Assembly: GCF_900107745.1 (NCBI RefSeq) | Contig: NZ_FNRO01000003.1 | Span: forward strand, 1-64,000 | Direction: 5' to 3' | Origin: Variovorax sp. YR216 | GTDB taxonomy: Bacteria; Pseudomonadota; Gammaproteobacteria; Burkholderiales; Burkholderiaceae_C | Length of the DNA stretch: 64,000 nucleotides | Shown: piece by piece, positions 25,041 through 34,001 of the stretch | Layout: the number at the start of each line of letters is the position of its first letter | How positions within the stretch are numbered: the stretch's first letter is position 1 | Translations under genes and position numbers: made by a program | The notes under the pieces: generated by a model | Databases searched by the model: none | What the model saw: only the letters and a program-made list of their open reading frames with translations | What the model was told of the DNA's origin: nothing

Positions 25041-26492
25041 ATGACCACCATTTCCATGCTCATCAACGGCGAACGTCGCCAGGCCGAGGGCGGCGCGACC
25101 TTCGAGCGCCGCAATCCGCTCGACGGCGGCGTCGCCACGCGAGCACCCGCAGCCACGACGCGCGATGCCATCGCTGCCGTCGAAGCCGCGCACGCCGCTT
25201 TCGCCGCCTGGTCACAGACCGGCCCCGGCGAACGCCGCGCACTGCTGCAGAAAGCCGCGCACGCGCTGGAGGCGCGCACCGACGATTTCGCGAAGGCGAT
25301 GGCGCGCGAGACGGGCGCCTCGGCGATGTGGGCCGGGTTCAACGTCCATCTGGCCGCGGGGCTGCTCACCGAAGCTGCCGCGTTGACCACGCAGATCGGC
25401 GGCGAGGTGATCCCATCGGACGTGCCCGGCAGCCTCGCGATGGGCGTGCGCCAACCGGCCGGCGTGGTGCTCGGCATCGCGCCGTGGAACGCACCCGTGA
25501 TCCTCGCCACGCGCGCGATCGCCACGCCGCTCGCCTGCGGCAACACCGTGGTGCTCAAGGGTTCCGAGCTCTGCCCGGAAACGCATGCGCTGATCGTCGA
25601 CGCGATGAACGAAGCCGGCCTGCCGCCGGGCGTGGTGAACTTCATCACCAATGCCCCGGCCGATGCGGGGGCGGTGGTCGAGGCGATGGTGGCGCACCCG
25701 GCGGTGCGGCGCGTGAACTTCACCGGCTCCACGCGCGTGGGCCGCATCATTGCGCAGACGTGCGCCAAGTACCTCAAGCCCGTGGTGCTCGAACTCGGCG
25801 GCAAGGCGCCGCTGGTGGTGCTCGACGATGCCGACATCGATGCGGCCGTGAACGCGGCAGCCTTCGGTGCATTCGCCAACTCGGGGCAGATCTGCATGTC
25901 GACCGAACGCATCGTGGTCGATACGGCGATCGCCGATGAATTCGTCGCGAAGTTCGCCGCGAAGGCGAAGAGCCTGCCGGTCGGCGATCCGCGCGAAGGC
26001 CCGGTGGTGCTCGGCTCGGTGGTGGATGCGAGCACGGTCGCGCGCTGCAATGCGCTCATCGACGATGCGCTCGCCAAGGGCGCGAAGCTGGTGTGCGGCG
26101 GCCGCGCCGGGAACACGTTGATGCCGGCGACAGTCATCGACCATGTCACCCCGCAGATGCTGATCTACAGCGAGGAATCCTTCGGACCGGTGAAGGCGGT
26201 GGTGCGTGTGAACGGCGTCGAGGATGCGATCGCGACGGCCAACGACAACGAGTTCGGCCTGTCGTCGGCGGTGTTCGGCCGCGACATCGCGCGCGCCTTC
26301 AACGTCGCGCGCCGCATCGAATCCGGCATCTGCCATGTGAACGGCCCCACGGTGCACGACGAGGCGCAGATGCCGTTCGGCGGGGTCAAGGATTCGGGCT
26401 ACGGCCGTTTCGGCGGCAAGGCGGGCATCGAGGCCTTCACCGAGCTGCGCTGGATCACGGTGCAGACCACGCCGCGCCACTACCCGTTCTGA
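25041..26492 (+). CDS. NAD(P)-dependent aldehyde dehydrogenase
   Basis: A 483-residue aldehyde dehydrogenase. Catalytic residues are all present: Asn150 (APWN), Lys173, Glu251 (VVLELGGKAP) and nucleophile Cys285 (SGQICMSTER), and the NAD-binding NFTGSTRVG is at about 226-234. Overall it reads closest to the vanillin/salicylaldehyde dehydrogenase branch, so an aromatic aldehyde substrate is my inference. It follows the ABC importer on the same strand, after a repeat, with a GAGGAG site at 25027-25032, and precedes an MDR reductase. The neighbourhood suggests oxidation of an imported or derived aldehyde. Confidence 0.92.
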   Translation: MTTISMLINGERRQAEGGATFERRNPLDGGVATRAPAATTRDAIAAVEAAHAAFAAWSQTGPGERRALLQKAAHALEARTDDFAKAMARETGASAMWAGFNVHLAAGLLTEAAALTTQIGGEVIPSDVPGSLAMGVRQPAGVVLGIAPWNAPVILATRAIATPLACGNTVVLKGSELCPETHALIVDAMNEAGLPPGVVNFITNAPADAGAVVEAMVAHPAVRRVNFTGSTRVGRIIAQTCAKYLKPVVLELGGKAPLVVLDDADIDAAVNAAAFGAFANSGQICMSTERIVVDTAIADEFVAKFAAKAKSLPVGDPREGPVVLGSVVDASTVARCNALIDDALAKGAKLVCGGRAGNTLMPATVIDHVTPQMLIYSEESFGPVKAVVRVNGVEDAIATANDNEFGLSSAVFGRDIARAFNVARRIESGICHVNGPTVHDEAQMPFGGVKDSGYGRFGGKAGIEAFTELRWITVQTTPRHYPF

Positions 26493-26577
26493 CCCTGCGC
26501 GCTTGTCGCCTTCGCTACCCACGCGGAGGCCGGCCGGGGCTACGATCCGCAGCCCCAGCCCTGAAGGAGACACGCGC

Positions 26578-27612
26578 ATGAGCACCACCCTGAGCAATCG
26601 GCAGATCCGCCTCGCCAAGCGTCCGCAAGGCGCGGCCACCCGCGACGACTGGCAGTTCACCACCGAACCCGCCGGCGAGCCGGCTGAAGGCGGCGTGCTG
26701 GTCAAGACGCTGTCGCTCTCGCTCGACCCGGCGATGCGCGGCTGGATGAACGAGGGCAAGAGCTACATCGCGCCGGTCGAGATCGGCGCGGTGATGCGCG
26801 CCGGCGGCGTGGGCCGCGTGGTCGCATCGCGCAACCCGGCCTTCGCGGTGGGCGACATCGTCTACGGCACGCTGGGCGTGCAGGAATACGCGCTGGTCCC
26901 GCAGGAGGAGATCAAGCGCACGGGCCTCGCGAAGATCGACCTGTCGCTCGGCACGATCGGGCAATGGCTCAACGTGCTCGGCATGCCGGGCATGACCGGC
27001 TACTTCGGCCTCATGGACATCGGCGAGCCCAAGCCGGGCGAGACGGTGGTGGTGTCCGGCGCGGCCGGCGCGGTGGGCCAGACCGTCGGCCAGCTCGCGA
27101 AGATCAAGGGCTGCCGCGCGGTCGGCATTGCCGGCGGGCAGGCCAAGTGCGACTTCGTGGTCAAGGAGCTGGGCTTCGACGCCTGCATCGACTACAAGGC
27201 CGGCCCCGCTGCGGTGCGCGAGGGCCTGAAGGCGCATTGCCCCAAGGGCATCGACATCTACTTCGACAACGTGGGCGGCGACATCCTCGATGCAGCGCTC
27301 GCGAAGATCACGCGCGGAGCGCGCATCATCATCTGCGGCGCGATCAGCCAGTACAACAACACCACGCCGATCCAGGGCCCGAAGAACTACCTGAGCCTGC
27401 TCATGAACCGCGCGCGCATGCAGGGCATGGTGGTGTTCGACTACGCGGACCGCTACCACCTCGCGATCGCCGAGATGTCGGCCTACCTGAAGGACGGCCG
27501 CATGAAGAGCCGCGAGGATGTGGTGGAAGGCCTCGAGACCTTCCCCGAGGCGCTGACGAAGCTCTTCACGGGCGAGAACTTCGGCAAGCTGGTGCTGAAG
27601 GTCTCCGACTGA
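26578..27612 (+). CDS. Zinc-free MDR oxidoreductase (leukotriene B4 dehydrogenase/CurA type)
   Basis: A 344-residue NADPH-dependent alkenal/enone reductase-like protein. The N-terminal catalytic domain starts NRQIRLAKRPQG and has LSLDPAMRGWMNE; the Rossmann loop is VVVSGAAGAVGQTVGQLAKI near residue 155; the rest includes YFDNVGGDILDAAL and ICGAISQYN typical of this branch. There is no zinc-binding cysteine cluster. It reduces carbon-carbon double bonds of enals/enones in characterised relatives. The ATG at 26578 has GAAGGAGA upstream. It is 85 bases after the aldehyde dehydrogenase and may belong to the same operon. Confidence 0.9.
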   Translation: MSTTLSNRQIRLAKRPQGAATRDDWQFTTEPAGEPAEGGVLVKTLSLSLDPAMRGWMNEGKSYIAPVEIGAVMRAGGVGRVVASRNPAFAVGDIVYGTLGVQEYALVPQEEIKRTGLAKIDLSLGTIGQWLNVLGMPGMTGYFGLMDIGEPKPGETVVVSGAAGAVGQTVGQLAKIKGCRAVGIAGGQAKCDFVVKELGFDACIDYKAGPAAVREGLKAHCPKGIDIYFDNVGGDILDAALAKITRGARIIICGAISQYNNTTPIQGPKNYLSLLMNRARMQGMVVFDYADRYHLAIAEMSAYLKDGRMKSREDVVEGLETFPEALTKLFTGENFGKLVLKVSD

Positions 27613-28455
27613 TCAGCGTCCGGCGCGGGTTCCCATCACCGCGGCCGAGATGATCAGCACCGCCGCGAGCGCGATGGTCCAGCTCAGCGGCCGCTGCGTC
27701 ACGACGAGCAGCAGCGCGGTCGATGCGAGCGGCGTGATGTAGCTCAGGATGCCGATCTGGCGCGCATCGCCGCGCTTGAGCGCCATGTCCCAGAAGAAGA
27801 ACGCCGTACCGAGCGGGCCGAGCCCGCAGAGCGTGACCAGCAGCCAGTCGCGCGCGGACAGCGCGACAGAGGGCTCGAGCAGCCAGTGGCAAAGCAGCGA
27901 GAGCGCGCCCGAGACCAGTCCGAACAACCCGATTGCGGTCGTCGGAAATGCGCCCACGCGCTGCGTCCACAGCGAATAGCTCGCCCAGATGAAGGCCGAG
28001 CCGAGCGCGGGCAGGAAGCCCCAGTAGCTGCCGCCGCCCGAGGCTCCCCCGCGCGCACCGAGGATTGCGATCGCCGCGCCCGCGAAGCCGAGCAGCGCGG
28101 CCACCACATGCAAGGGCCGCAGCGACATGCCGGGCAGCAGCACCGGCGCGAGCACCACCATGAACAGCGGCCAGAGGTAGTTCACGAGATTCGCTTCCAC
28201 CGGCGGCGCGAGCCGCAGCGCGATGAACAGCAGGAAGTGAAAGCCGAACAGCCCGTAGATGCCTAGCGCCAGCGTGCGTGCCGGCACCGCCCAGGCGCGC
28301 GGATTGCGCACCACCAGCGGCCAGCTCATCGCGCTGCCGATCATCAGCGCGAGGCCGGTGAGCAGGAATGGCGGCAGGTGCGAGAGCGCTGTGCCCAGCG
28401 AAGCGAGCGTGGCCCAGAGGGCGATCGCGGCGAGGGCGTAGAGGGTCGAAGACAT
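27613..28455 (-). CDS. EamA/DMT-family transporter
   Basis: A 280-residue membrane protein with ten predicted transmembrane helices arranged as two EamA repeats. It begins MSSTLYALAAIALWATLASLG and ends IALAAVLIISAAVMGTRAGR; ANLVNYLWPLFMVVLAPVLLPG and YSLWTQRVGAF are typical of drug/metabolite exporters. The substrate is unknown; relatives export amino acids or metabolites. The ATG at 28455 was chosen over an upstream ATG because the first residues then form the helix. An AraC regulator lies immediately upstream on the same strand, separated by palindromic DNA. Confidence 0.88.
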   Translation of the reverse strand: MSSTLYALAAIALWATLASLGTALSHLPPFLLTGLALMIGSAMSWPLVVRNPRAWAVPARTLALGIYGLFGFHFLLFIALRLAPPVEANLVNYLWPLFMVVLAPVLLPGMSLRPLHVVAALLGFAGAAIAILGARGGASGGGSYWGFLPALGSAFIWASYSLWTQRVGAFPTTAIGLFGLVSGALSLLCHWLLEPSVALSARDWLLVTLCGLGPLGTAFFFWDMALKRGDARQIGILSYITPLASTALLLVVTQRPLSWTIALAAVLIISAAVMGTRAGR

Positions 28456-28479
28456 GGCCGCCGAGCTTAAGCGCAGCAT

Positions 28480-28513
28480 CGTCGCGAAACGACGGTGCGT
28501 CGTCGCGCGACGA
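28480..28513. promoter_or_regulatory. Palindromic region upstream of the EamA gene (candidate operator)
   Basis: Two symmetric elements sit side by side: CGTCG(CGAAA)CGACG at 28480-28494 and a perfect 14-bp palindrome TCGTCGCGCGACGA at 28500-28513. They lie in the gap between the AraC gene stop and the EamA start. The position fits an operator for the exporter gene or a transcript-end structure of the regulator gene. Confidence 0.45.
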
Positions 28514-28525
28514 GGGTTCTGCGCT

Positions 28526-29248
28526 TCAGCCGGCGCCGCCCGAGCGCCGCATGGCCGCCGTCAGCGCCGAAGGCGATCGGTAGCCGGTGCGGCGCGCGGC
28601 TTCCGCGACGCCGATGCCGCGATCGCGCAGTTGCCGCGCATGCAGCAGGCGTTGTGCGCGCAGCCAGTGCATCGCGCTCACGCCCTGCTCGTCGCGGCAG
28701 CGCTGCGCGAACTGGCTGGGGCTCAGGCAAACGACCGCCGCGAGATCCGCAACGCCGAGCGGGCGATGCCAGCGGCTGCGCGCCCAGTCGGAGAGGCCCG
28801 GCCAGTCGATCGCGCGGCGGCGGCCGTTCGGCAACGCCGGACCCCAGGCCTCGAGCAACAGGGCGGGCGCCTGGTGCAGCGCGGTCGGCGAGGTCGCGGG
28901 CTCCGTCACGCACAGCGCCAGGTAGCGTGCCAGCGCCAGCATTTGCGGCGCCAGCGGTGCGCGCCCTGCGCACTGCGCCCAGAGATCCTGCGTGGTGTCG
29001 AGGATGAGGCAGTGGCTGCCGTTCCGCGATTCGAAGTCGTGCCGATCGCCGGGCGTCACCACCCAGCCCTCGCCGGCGCCGACGCGGCGGCCGCGTCCCT
29101 CGACTTCCAGATCCAGCACGCCATCGAGGCCGATCAGCACCTGGAAATGGTCGTGCGAATGGCTGCCGCGCGATGCGCCGTAGCGTCGCAGTGAAAGTCC
29201 GTGCGATGAAGAGTCGAGCGTGCCCATGGAAGTCTTCGGATTTTCCAT
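28526..29248 (-). CDS. AraC-family regulator with cupin sensor
   Basis: A 240-residue regulator. The N-terminal half is a cupin-like domain (SHDHFQVLIGLDGVLDLEVEG and VVTPGDRHDF), which binds a small effector. The C-terminal domain has two helix-turn-helix motifs: LGVADLAAVVCLSPSQFAQRC and GVAEAARRTGYRSPSALTAAMRR. It lies on the same strand as and upstream of the EamA exporter, an arrangement common for local control of DMT exporters. The 70-bp gap contains the palindromes described separately. Confidence 0.9.
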   Translation of the reverse strand: MENPKTSMGTLDSSSHGLSLRRYGASRGSHSHDHFQVLIGLDGVLDLEVEGRGRRVGAGEGWVVTPGDRHDFESRNGSHCLILDTTQDLWAQCAGRAPLAPQMLALARYLALCVTEPATSPTALHQAPALLLEAWGPALPNGRRRAIDWPGLSDWARSRWHRPLGVADLAAVVCLSPSQFAQRCRDEQGVSAMHWLRAQRLLHARQLRDRGIGVAEAARRTGYRSPSALTAAMRRSGGAG

Positions 29249-29264
29249 GGCGCTCCGGGCCCTG

Positions 29265-30392
29265 TCACCCCAATCGCAGCAGCAGCGCCGAGACGCCGCA
29301 CACCAGCAGGAACGGAATGCTGATGCGATGGAACTCGCGCAGCCCGTTCGGCAGTTTCGCGAGCCGCAGCGCGATCAGGTTCGCGAGCGAGCCCAGCACG
29401 CAGCCGAATCCGCCGACACTCACGCCGGCCGCGAGCGCGGGCAGGTCGTGCACGAAGCCGTCGAGCAGGATGGTCGCCGGCACATTGCTGATCACTTGCG
29501 ACGCCACGATGGCTGCGAGGTACGCCCGCCAGCCGTCGCGGATCGGCAGATCCGCGAACAGCGCGGTCACCGCGGGCAGCTCCGCGAGTTGCCGCAGGTC
29601 GATGAACATCAGCGCGATGATCAGCAGCAGCGTCCAGTCCACGCCGAGCAGCACGCGCGGGCGCAGCAGCAGGAAGGCGCCGAACACCAGGGCGAGCCCG
29701 GCCAGCATCCAGTGCCGGTCGAGCGCGATCACGAAGGCGACGAACAGCATGCCCGACAGCGCCAGCAGGCGCGGCTCCACCGACACCTCGTCACCCGAGG
29801 GCTTGAGCAGGATCGGCGCGCGCGGCACCAGGAAGCGGATCGCGGCGAAGAGCCAGAACAGCATGACCGCGACGGTCGGCGCCATCATCGCCATGAAGCC
29901 GATGAAGCTGTCGCCCGAGCGGTGCCAGAGAAACAGGTTCTGAGGATTGCCGATCGGCGTGAGCGCCGAGCCCGCATTGACCGCGAGCGCCTGCAGCACC
30001 ACGAGTCGTCCGAGTGGCAGATGGGCCTGTTCCGCCAGCACGCGGGTGAGCGGCACCAGCAGGAAGAGGCTCACGTCGTTGGTGACCAGTGCCGACAACA
30101 GTGCCGCGCTCGCGGTCAGCAGGTAGACGAGATGGCGCAGCTCGGTGGTGCGTGAAAGCAGCTGCGTCGCGAGCTTCTGCAACATGCCGCTGCGCTCGAC
30201 CCCTTGCGTGATCGCGAGCAGGCCGGCGAGCGCGCCGATGGTCTGCCAGTCGACAAGCCGGACGTAGTCGATGGGCCCGCGCGGCCTCACGACGGCGAAT
30301 ACGACCGCCGCCGCGAGCAGTACCCACAGCAGGCCGTTGCCGCCGCCCTCCTTGTGGGCGCCGGCTTCGCGGTCAGCGAATTTCGCGTTCAC
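29265..30392 (-). CDS. SLC13/ArsB-type anion or ion transporter
   Basis: A 375-residue membrane protein of the ion-transporter superfamily (SLC13, ArsB, NhaD). Motifs typical of this fold are SALVTNDVSLFLLVPL and NAGSALTPIGNPQNLFLW (the substrate- and sodium-site-like SNT-type hairpin), with about ten helices and the matching VISNVPATILL in the second half. The specific substrate is unclear. It starts inside the end of the acyl-CoA synthetase (20-base overlap), so the two are one operon, hinting at uptake of an organic anion that is then activated. The N-terminus is soluble and charged. Confidence 0.85.
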   Translation of the reverse strand: MNAKFADREAGAHKEGGGNGLLWVLLAAAVVFAVVRPRGPIDYVRLVDWQTIGALAGLLAITQGVERSGMLQKLATQLLSRTTELRHLVYLLTASAALLSALVTNDVSLFLLVPLTRVLAEQAHLPLGRLVVLQALAVNAGSALTPIGNPQNLFLWHRSGDSFIGFMAMMAPTVAVMLFWLFAAIRFLVPRAPILLKPSGDEVSVEPRLLALSGMLFVAFVIALDRHWMLAGLALVFGAFLLLRPRVLLGVDWTLLLIIALMFIDLRQLAELPAVTALFADLPIRDGWRAYLAAIVASQVISNVPATILLDGFVHDLPALAAGVSVGGFGCVLGSLANLIALRLAKLPNGLREFHRISIPFLLVCGVSALLLRLG

Positions 30393-31917
30393 GCAATTCG
30401 CGCTTGAGCACCTTGCCGATCGCGCTGCGCGGAAGCTCGTCGATGATGTTCAGCCGCGCGAGCCGCTGCGTCTTGCCCAGCTGCGCGTTGGTCCATTGCA
30501 GCAGCGTGTCGGCGTCGGTGGCATCGCCTTCGCGGCGGACCACGAAGGCCACCGGCGTTTCGCCCCATTGCTCGGACGAAACGCCGACCACCGCGACGTC
30601 GGCGACTGCCGGATGGCCGCGCACCACGGTTTCGAGATCGCTCGGGTAGATGTTGAACCCGCCGCTGATGATCATGTCCTTCTTGCGATCGAACAGCGTG
30701 AGGAAGCCGTCCGCATCGAAGCGGCCGACGTCCCCGGTGCGGATGAAGCGCTTGCCTGTGGCGTCGAACCACTCGACCTCGCGCGTCTTCGCCGGCTGGC
30801 GGTGGTAGCCCACCATCATGCCGGCCGAGTGCCCGACCACCTCGCCGGCCTCGCCGACGGGGACTTCGCGGCCCGATTCGTCGACCAGGCGGATGTCGCT
30901 GCCTTCGGCGGGCTGGCCCACCGTGTGCAGCTTGTCCGGATGCAGGTGCGCTTCGAGGATGCAGGTGCCGCCGCCTTCGGTCATGCCGTAGAACTCGATC
31001 AGACCGCCCGGCCAGCGCGCGAGCACATCGGCCTTGAGTGCCGCGCTGAACGGCGCACTGGTGCTGAACTTGAAGCGAAAGCTCGAGAGGTCGTGCGTGT
31101 CGAAATCGGGCCGCGCCATCAGCCGTTGGTATTGCACCGGCACCAGCATCGTGTGCGTGACACGCAGGCGTTCGGCGAGCTTCAGGTAGCCAGCGGCGTC
31201 GAACTTGGGCATCAGCACCACGCAGCCGCCGAAGGCGATGGTCGGGAAGAACACCACCAGCGTGGTGTTCGAATAGAGCGGGGTCGACAGCAGGGTGACC
31301 GTCTCCGGCCCGTATTCGTACTTCGCGCCGCGCCGCACGTGCGCCCAGCGCATGCCGTGGCCCTGCACGATGCCCTTGGGCTCGCCGGTGGTGCCGGACG
31401 AATAGATGATGTTGAAGGGCCAGGCCGGCTGCGGTGTCACGGGCGCGGGCGTGCTGCCGGCGGGTGCGAGCCATGCGTCGAAGTCGCCGCCTGCCTTGGA
31501 GCCATCGATCGCGATGCGAGGGACCGACGGCGCTGCCGCGGTTCCGATGGTCACGGCCGCCGCCTCATCGACGAAGAGAGTGCGCGCGCCGGCATCCTCG
31601 ATCATCCGCGCGAGGCTCGCCGGCGTGGAGCCCGGCGCGAGCGGCGCCACTGCGATGCCGGCGCGCAGCGCGCCGAGGAAGATGGCCGCGTAGTTCACGC
31701 TCGATGCCGCGCAGATGGCGATCGCGTCGCCCGCCTGGAGGCCGTCGCGCTGGAGGCTGGCTGCGATGCGATCCATCAGTGCATCGAGCGCGCCGTAGCG
31801 CAACGAGCGCTGCGCATCTGCGAGCGCGGGGCGGTCCGGCGATTGCCTGGCGTGGAGATGAACGAGTTCGGCGATCACGCCGAAGTCGCGCCCGATGGCT
31901 GTCTCGAAATCGTTCAT
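30373..31917 (-). CDS. Class I AMP-forming acyl-CoA synthetase
   Basis: A 514-residue adenylate-forming enzyme that activates a carboxylic acid to its CoA thioester with ATP. Diagnostic motifs are IIYSSGTTGEPKGIVQGH (P-loop, A3), FYGMTEGGG (A5), GKRFIRTGDVGRFDADGF (A7-A8) and the C-terminal lysine region RSAIGKVLKRELR (A10). The substrate may be a medium- or long-chain, aromatic or short acid. The ATG at 31917 precedes the standard HLHARQSPDRPAL opening. Its 3' end overlaps the SLC13-like transporter. Confidence 0.92.
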   Translation of the reverse strand: MNDFETAIGRDFGVIAELVHLHARQSPDRPALADAQRSLRYGALDALMDRIAASLQRDGLQAGDAIAICAASSVNYAAIFLGALRAGIAVAPLAPGSTPASLARMIEDAGARTLFVDEAAAVTIGTAAAPSVPRIAIDGSKAGGDFDAWLAPAGSTPAPVTPQPAWPFNIIYSSGTTGEPKGIVQGHGMRWAHVRRGAKYEYGPETVTLLSTPLYSNTTLVVFFPTIAFGGCVVLMPKFDAAGYLKLAERLRVTHTMLVPVQYQRLMARPDFDTHDLSSFRFKFSTSAPFSAALKADVLARWPGGLIEFYGMTEGGGTCILEAHLHPDKLHTVGQPAEGSDIRLVDESGREVPVGEAGEVVGHSAGMMVGYHRQPAKTREVEWFDATGKRFIRTGDVGRFDADGFLTLFDRKKDMIISGGFNIYPSDLETVVRGHPAVADVAVVGVSSEQWGETPVAFVVRREGDATDADTLLQWTNAQLGKTQRLARLNIIDELPRSAIGKVLKRELREREIR

Positions 31918-31963
31918 TGTTCTTCTGCCTGGAAAGCGCGCCCGCATCCTGGGCGAGGGGGCG

Positions 31964-32956
31964 CTAGACGCCCGCGGCGTGCGCTTGCTGGTCGGCGTGG
32001 TAGCTCGAGCGCACCATCGCGCCGACCGCGGCGTGGCTGAAGCCCATCTTGTAGGCCTCTTCCTCGAACATCTTGAATGTGTCGGGGTGCACGTAGCGGC
32101 GCACCGGCAGGTGGCTGTTGCTCGGCGCGAGGTACTGGCCGATGGTCAGCATGTCGATGTCGTGCGCGCGCATGTCGCGCATGACCTGCAGGATCTCTTC
32201 GTCGGTCTCGCCGAGGCCGACCATGATGCCGCTCTTGGTCGGCACGTTCGGGTGCAGCGCCTTGAACTTCTTCAGCAGGCTGAGGCTGAACTGGTAGTCG
32301 CTGCCCGGGCGCGCTTCCTTGTAGAGGCGCGGCGCGGTTTCCAGGTTGTGGTTCATCACGTCCGGCGGCGCAGCCTTGAGGATCCCGAGCGCGCGGTCGT
32401 CGCGGCCGCGGAAGTCGGGCACGAGGATCTCGATCTGCGTCTGCGGCGACAGCTCGCGGATGTTGCGGATGCAGTCGACGAAGTGCTGGCTGCCGCCGTC
32501 GCGCAGGTCGTCGCGGTCGACGCTGGTGATCACCACGTACTTGAGGCGCAGCTTCGCGATCGTCTTCGCGAGGTTGAGCGGCTCGTCCTTGTCGAGCGGA
32601 TCGGGCCGGCCGTGGCCCACGTCGCAGAACGGGCAGCGGCGCGTGCACTTGTCGCCCATGATCATGAAGGTCGCGGTGCCCTTGCCGAAGCATTCGCCGA
32701 TATTCGGGCACGACGCCTCTTCGCAGACGGTGTGCAGGTTGCTTTCGCGCAGGATCTGCTTGATCTCGTAGAAGCGGGTGGTGGGCGAGCCGGCCTTGAC
32801 GCGGATCCACTCGGGCTTCTTGAGCACCTCGCCCTGGACCACCTTGACGGGGATCCGGGAGAGCTTGGCGGCGGCCTTCTGCTTGGCGGAAGGGTTGTAG
32901 TCGGCGGCGCTTTGGGCCTCTCGGACGACGGTGGGTTCAACGTGCGGGGTGCTCAT
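31964..32956 (-). CDS. lipA: Lipoyl synthase
   Basis: A radical SAM enzyme of 330 residues that inserts two sulfurs into octanoyl groups on E2 and H proteins. Both iron-sulfur cluster sites are complete: the auxiliary cluster cysteines C78, C83 and C89 ([12 protein letters not shown]) and the SAM cluster C104, C108 and C111 (CTRRCPFC). The C-terminal RSSYHAD ending supplies the conserved serine ligand region. It follows lipB on the same strand with a 19-base gap, as in E. coli. Confidence 0.97.
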   Translation of the reverse strand: MSTPHVEPTVVREAQSAADYNPSAKQKAAAKLSRIPVKVVQGEVLKKPEWIRVKAGSPTTRFYEIKQILRESNLHTVCEEASCPNIGECFGKGTATFMIMGDKCTRRCPFCDVGHGRPDPLDKDEPLNLAKTIAKLRLKYVVITSVDRDDLRDGGSQHFVDCIRNIRELSPQTQIEILVPDFRGRDDRALGILKAAPPDVMNHNLETAPRLYKEARPGSDYQFSLSLLKKFKALHPNVPTKSGIMVGLGETDEEILQVMRDMRAHDIDMLTIGQYLAPSNSHLPVRRYVHPDTFKMFEEEAYKMGFSHAAVGAMVRSSYHADQQAHAAGV

Positions 32957-32974
32957 GAGTTCTCTCTGGCGGGC

Positions 32975-33652
32975 TCAAGGTGCGAGGTAGACGTTGAGCT
33001 TGCTGCCCAGCACCTGCGCCGCTTCGTCCCAGGTTGTTCGAACGCCGATTGTAAAAAGATCGACGGTTTTCAGCCCTGAATAGCCGCAAGGGTTGATGCG
33101 GGTGAAGGGTTCGAGGTCCATCGCCACGTTGAGGGCGACGCCGTGGTAAGTGCAGTGCCGGCTCACCTTGATGCCCAGGGCGGCGATCTTCCCGAGGCCG
33201 CGAAACGGGTCGTCCGGGTGTGCGGGGCCGGTGAGCGCGGCATGCGAGAACGGGTCGTCGAGCCGCACATAAATGCCGGGGGCGCCACTTACGCGGTGGC
33301 CGGTCACGCCGAAGTGGGCGAGGGTGCGGATCACCGATTCCTCGATGCGGTAGACGTATTCCTTGACGTAGTAGCCGGCGCGGCGCAGGTCGATCAGCGG
33401 GTAGGCGACCACCTGGCCGGGGCCGTGGTAGGTCACCTGCCCGCCGCGGTTGGTCTGCACGACCGGGATCTCGCCGGGGTTCAGCACGTGGTCGGCCTTG
33501 CCCGCCAGCCCTTGCGTGTAGACCGGCGGGTGCTCGCAGATCCAGAGCTGGTCGGGCGAATCCTCCGAACGCTCCTGCGTCGCCTTCTGCATCGCCGCAT
33601 AGGTGCCGGCGTAGTCGACGCGGCCGAGCAGCGAGACCTGCAGGGCGCTCAC
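32975..33652 (-). CDS. lipB: Octanoyltransferase
   Basis: A 225-residue enzyme that moves octanoyl groups from acyl carrier protein to lipoyl domains. Motifs are [36 protein letters not shown] (catalytic lysine near residue 150) and [11 protein letters not shown] (catalytic cysteine). It sits directly upstream of lipA and downstream of DUF493 and the aminotransferase on the same strand. Confidence 0.97.
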   Translation of the reverse strand: MSALQVSLLGRVDYAGTYAAMQKATQERSEDSPDQLWICEHPPVYTQGLAGKADHVLNPGEIPVVQTNRGGQVTYHGPGQVVAYPLIDLRRAGYYVKEYVYRIEESVIRTLAHFGVTGHRVSGAPGIYVRLDDPFSHAALTGPAHPDDPFRGLGKIAALGIKVSRHCTYHGVALNVAMDLEPFTRINPCGYSGLKTVDLFTIGVRTTWDEAAQVLGSKLNVYLAP

Positions 33653-33683
33653 CGAGTCACCTCCGGAGCGGCCGGGCGGGGGC

Positions 33684-34001
33684 TCAGAGCACCACCTTGA
33701 CCATCGGGTGGCTGGAGAGCGCGCGATACAGGTCGTCGAGCTGCTCGCGGCTGGTCGCGGTGACGGTGATCGTCACGCCGAGGTAGTTGCCGGCCTTGCT
33801 GGGGCGCAGCTCCACGGTGCTCGCGTCGAAGGTCGGGTCGAAGCGCTCGGCGACCTGCGTGACGGCATGCACGAAGCCGTCGACCTTGGCGCCCATGACC
33901 TTGATCGGGAACTTCGAGGGGTACTCGATCAGCGAGTCCTTGCGTGGGTCCACCGGGGTGTCGGGCGTTGCGCCGTTGGGCGGGGTGGTAGGGGTGCTCA
34001 T
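33684..34001 (-). CDS. DUF493 (YbeD-like) protein
   Basis: A 105-residue homologue of E. coli YbeD, an alpha/beta protein resembling ACT-type ligand-binding domains; function is not established. The DUF493 core is [31 protein letters not shown] and ends [15 protein letters not shown]. In E. coli, ybeD is also upstream of lipB, so the neighbourhood is conserved. The start overlaps the end of the aminotransferase gene by four bases. A role in lipoate metabolism is plausible but unproven. Confidence 0.93.
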   Translation of the reverse strand: MSTPTTPPNGATPDTPVDPRKDSLIEYPSKFPIKVMGAKVDGFVHAVTQVAERFDPTFDASTVELRPSKAGNYLGVTITVTATSREQLDDLYRALSSHPMVKVVL

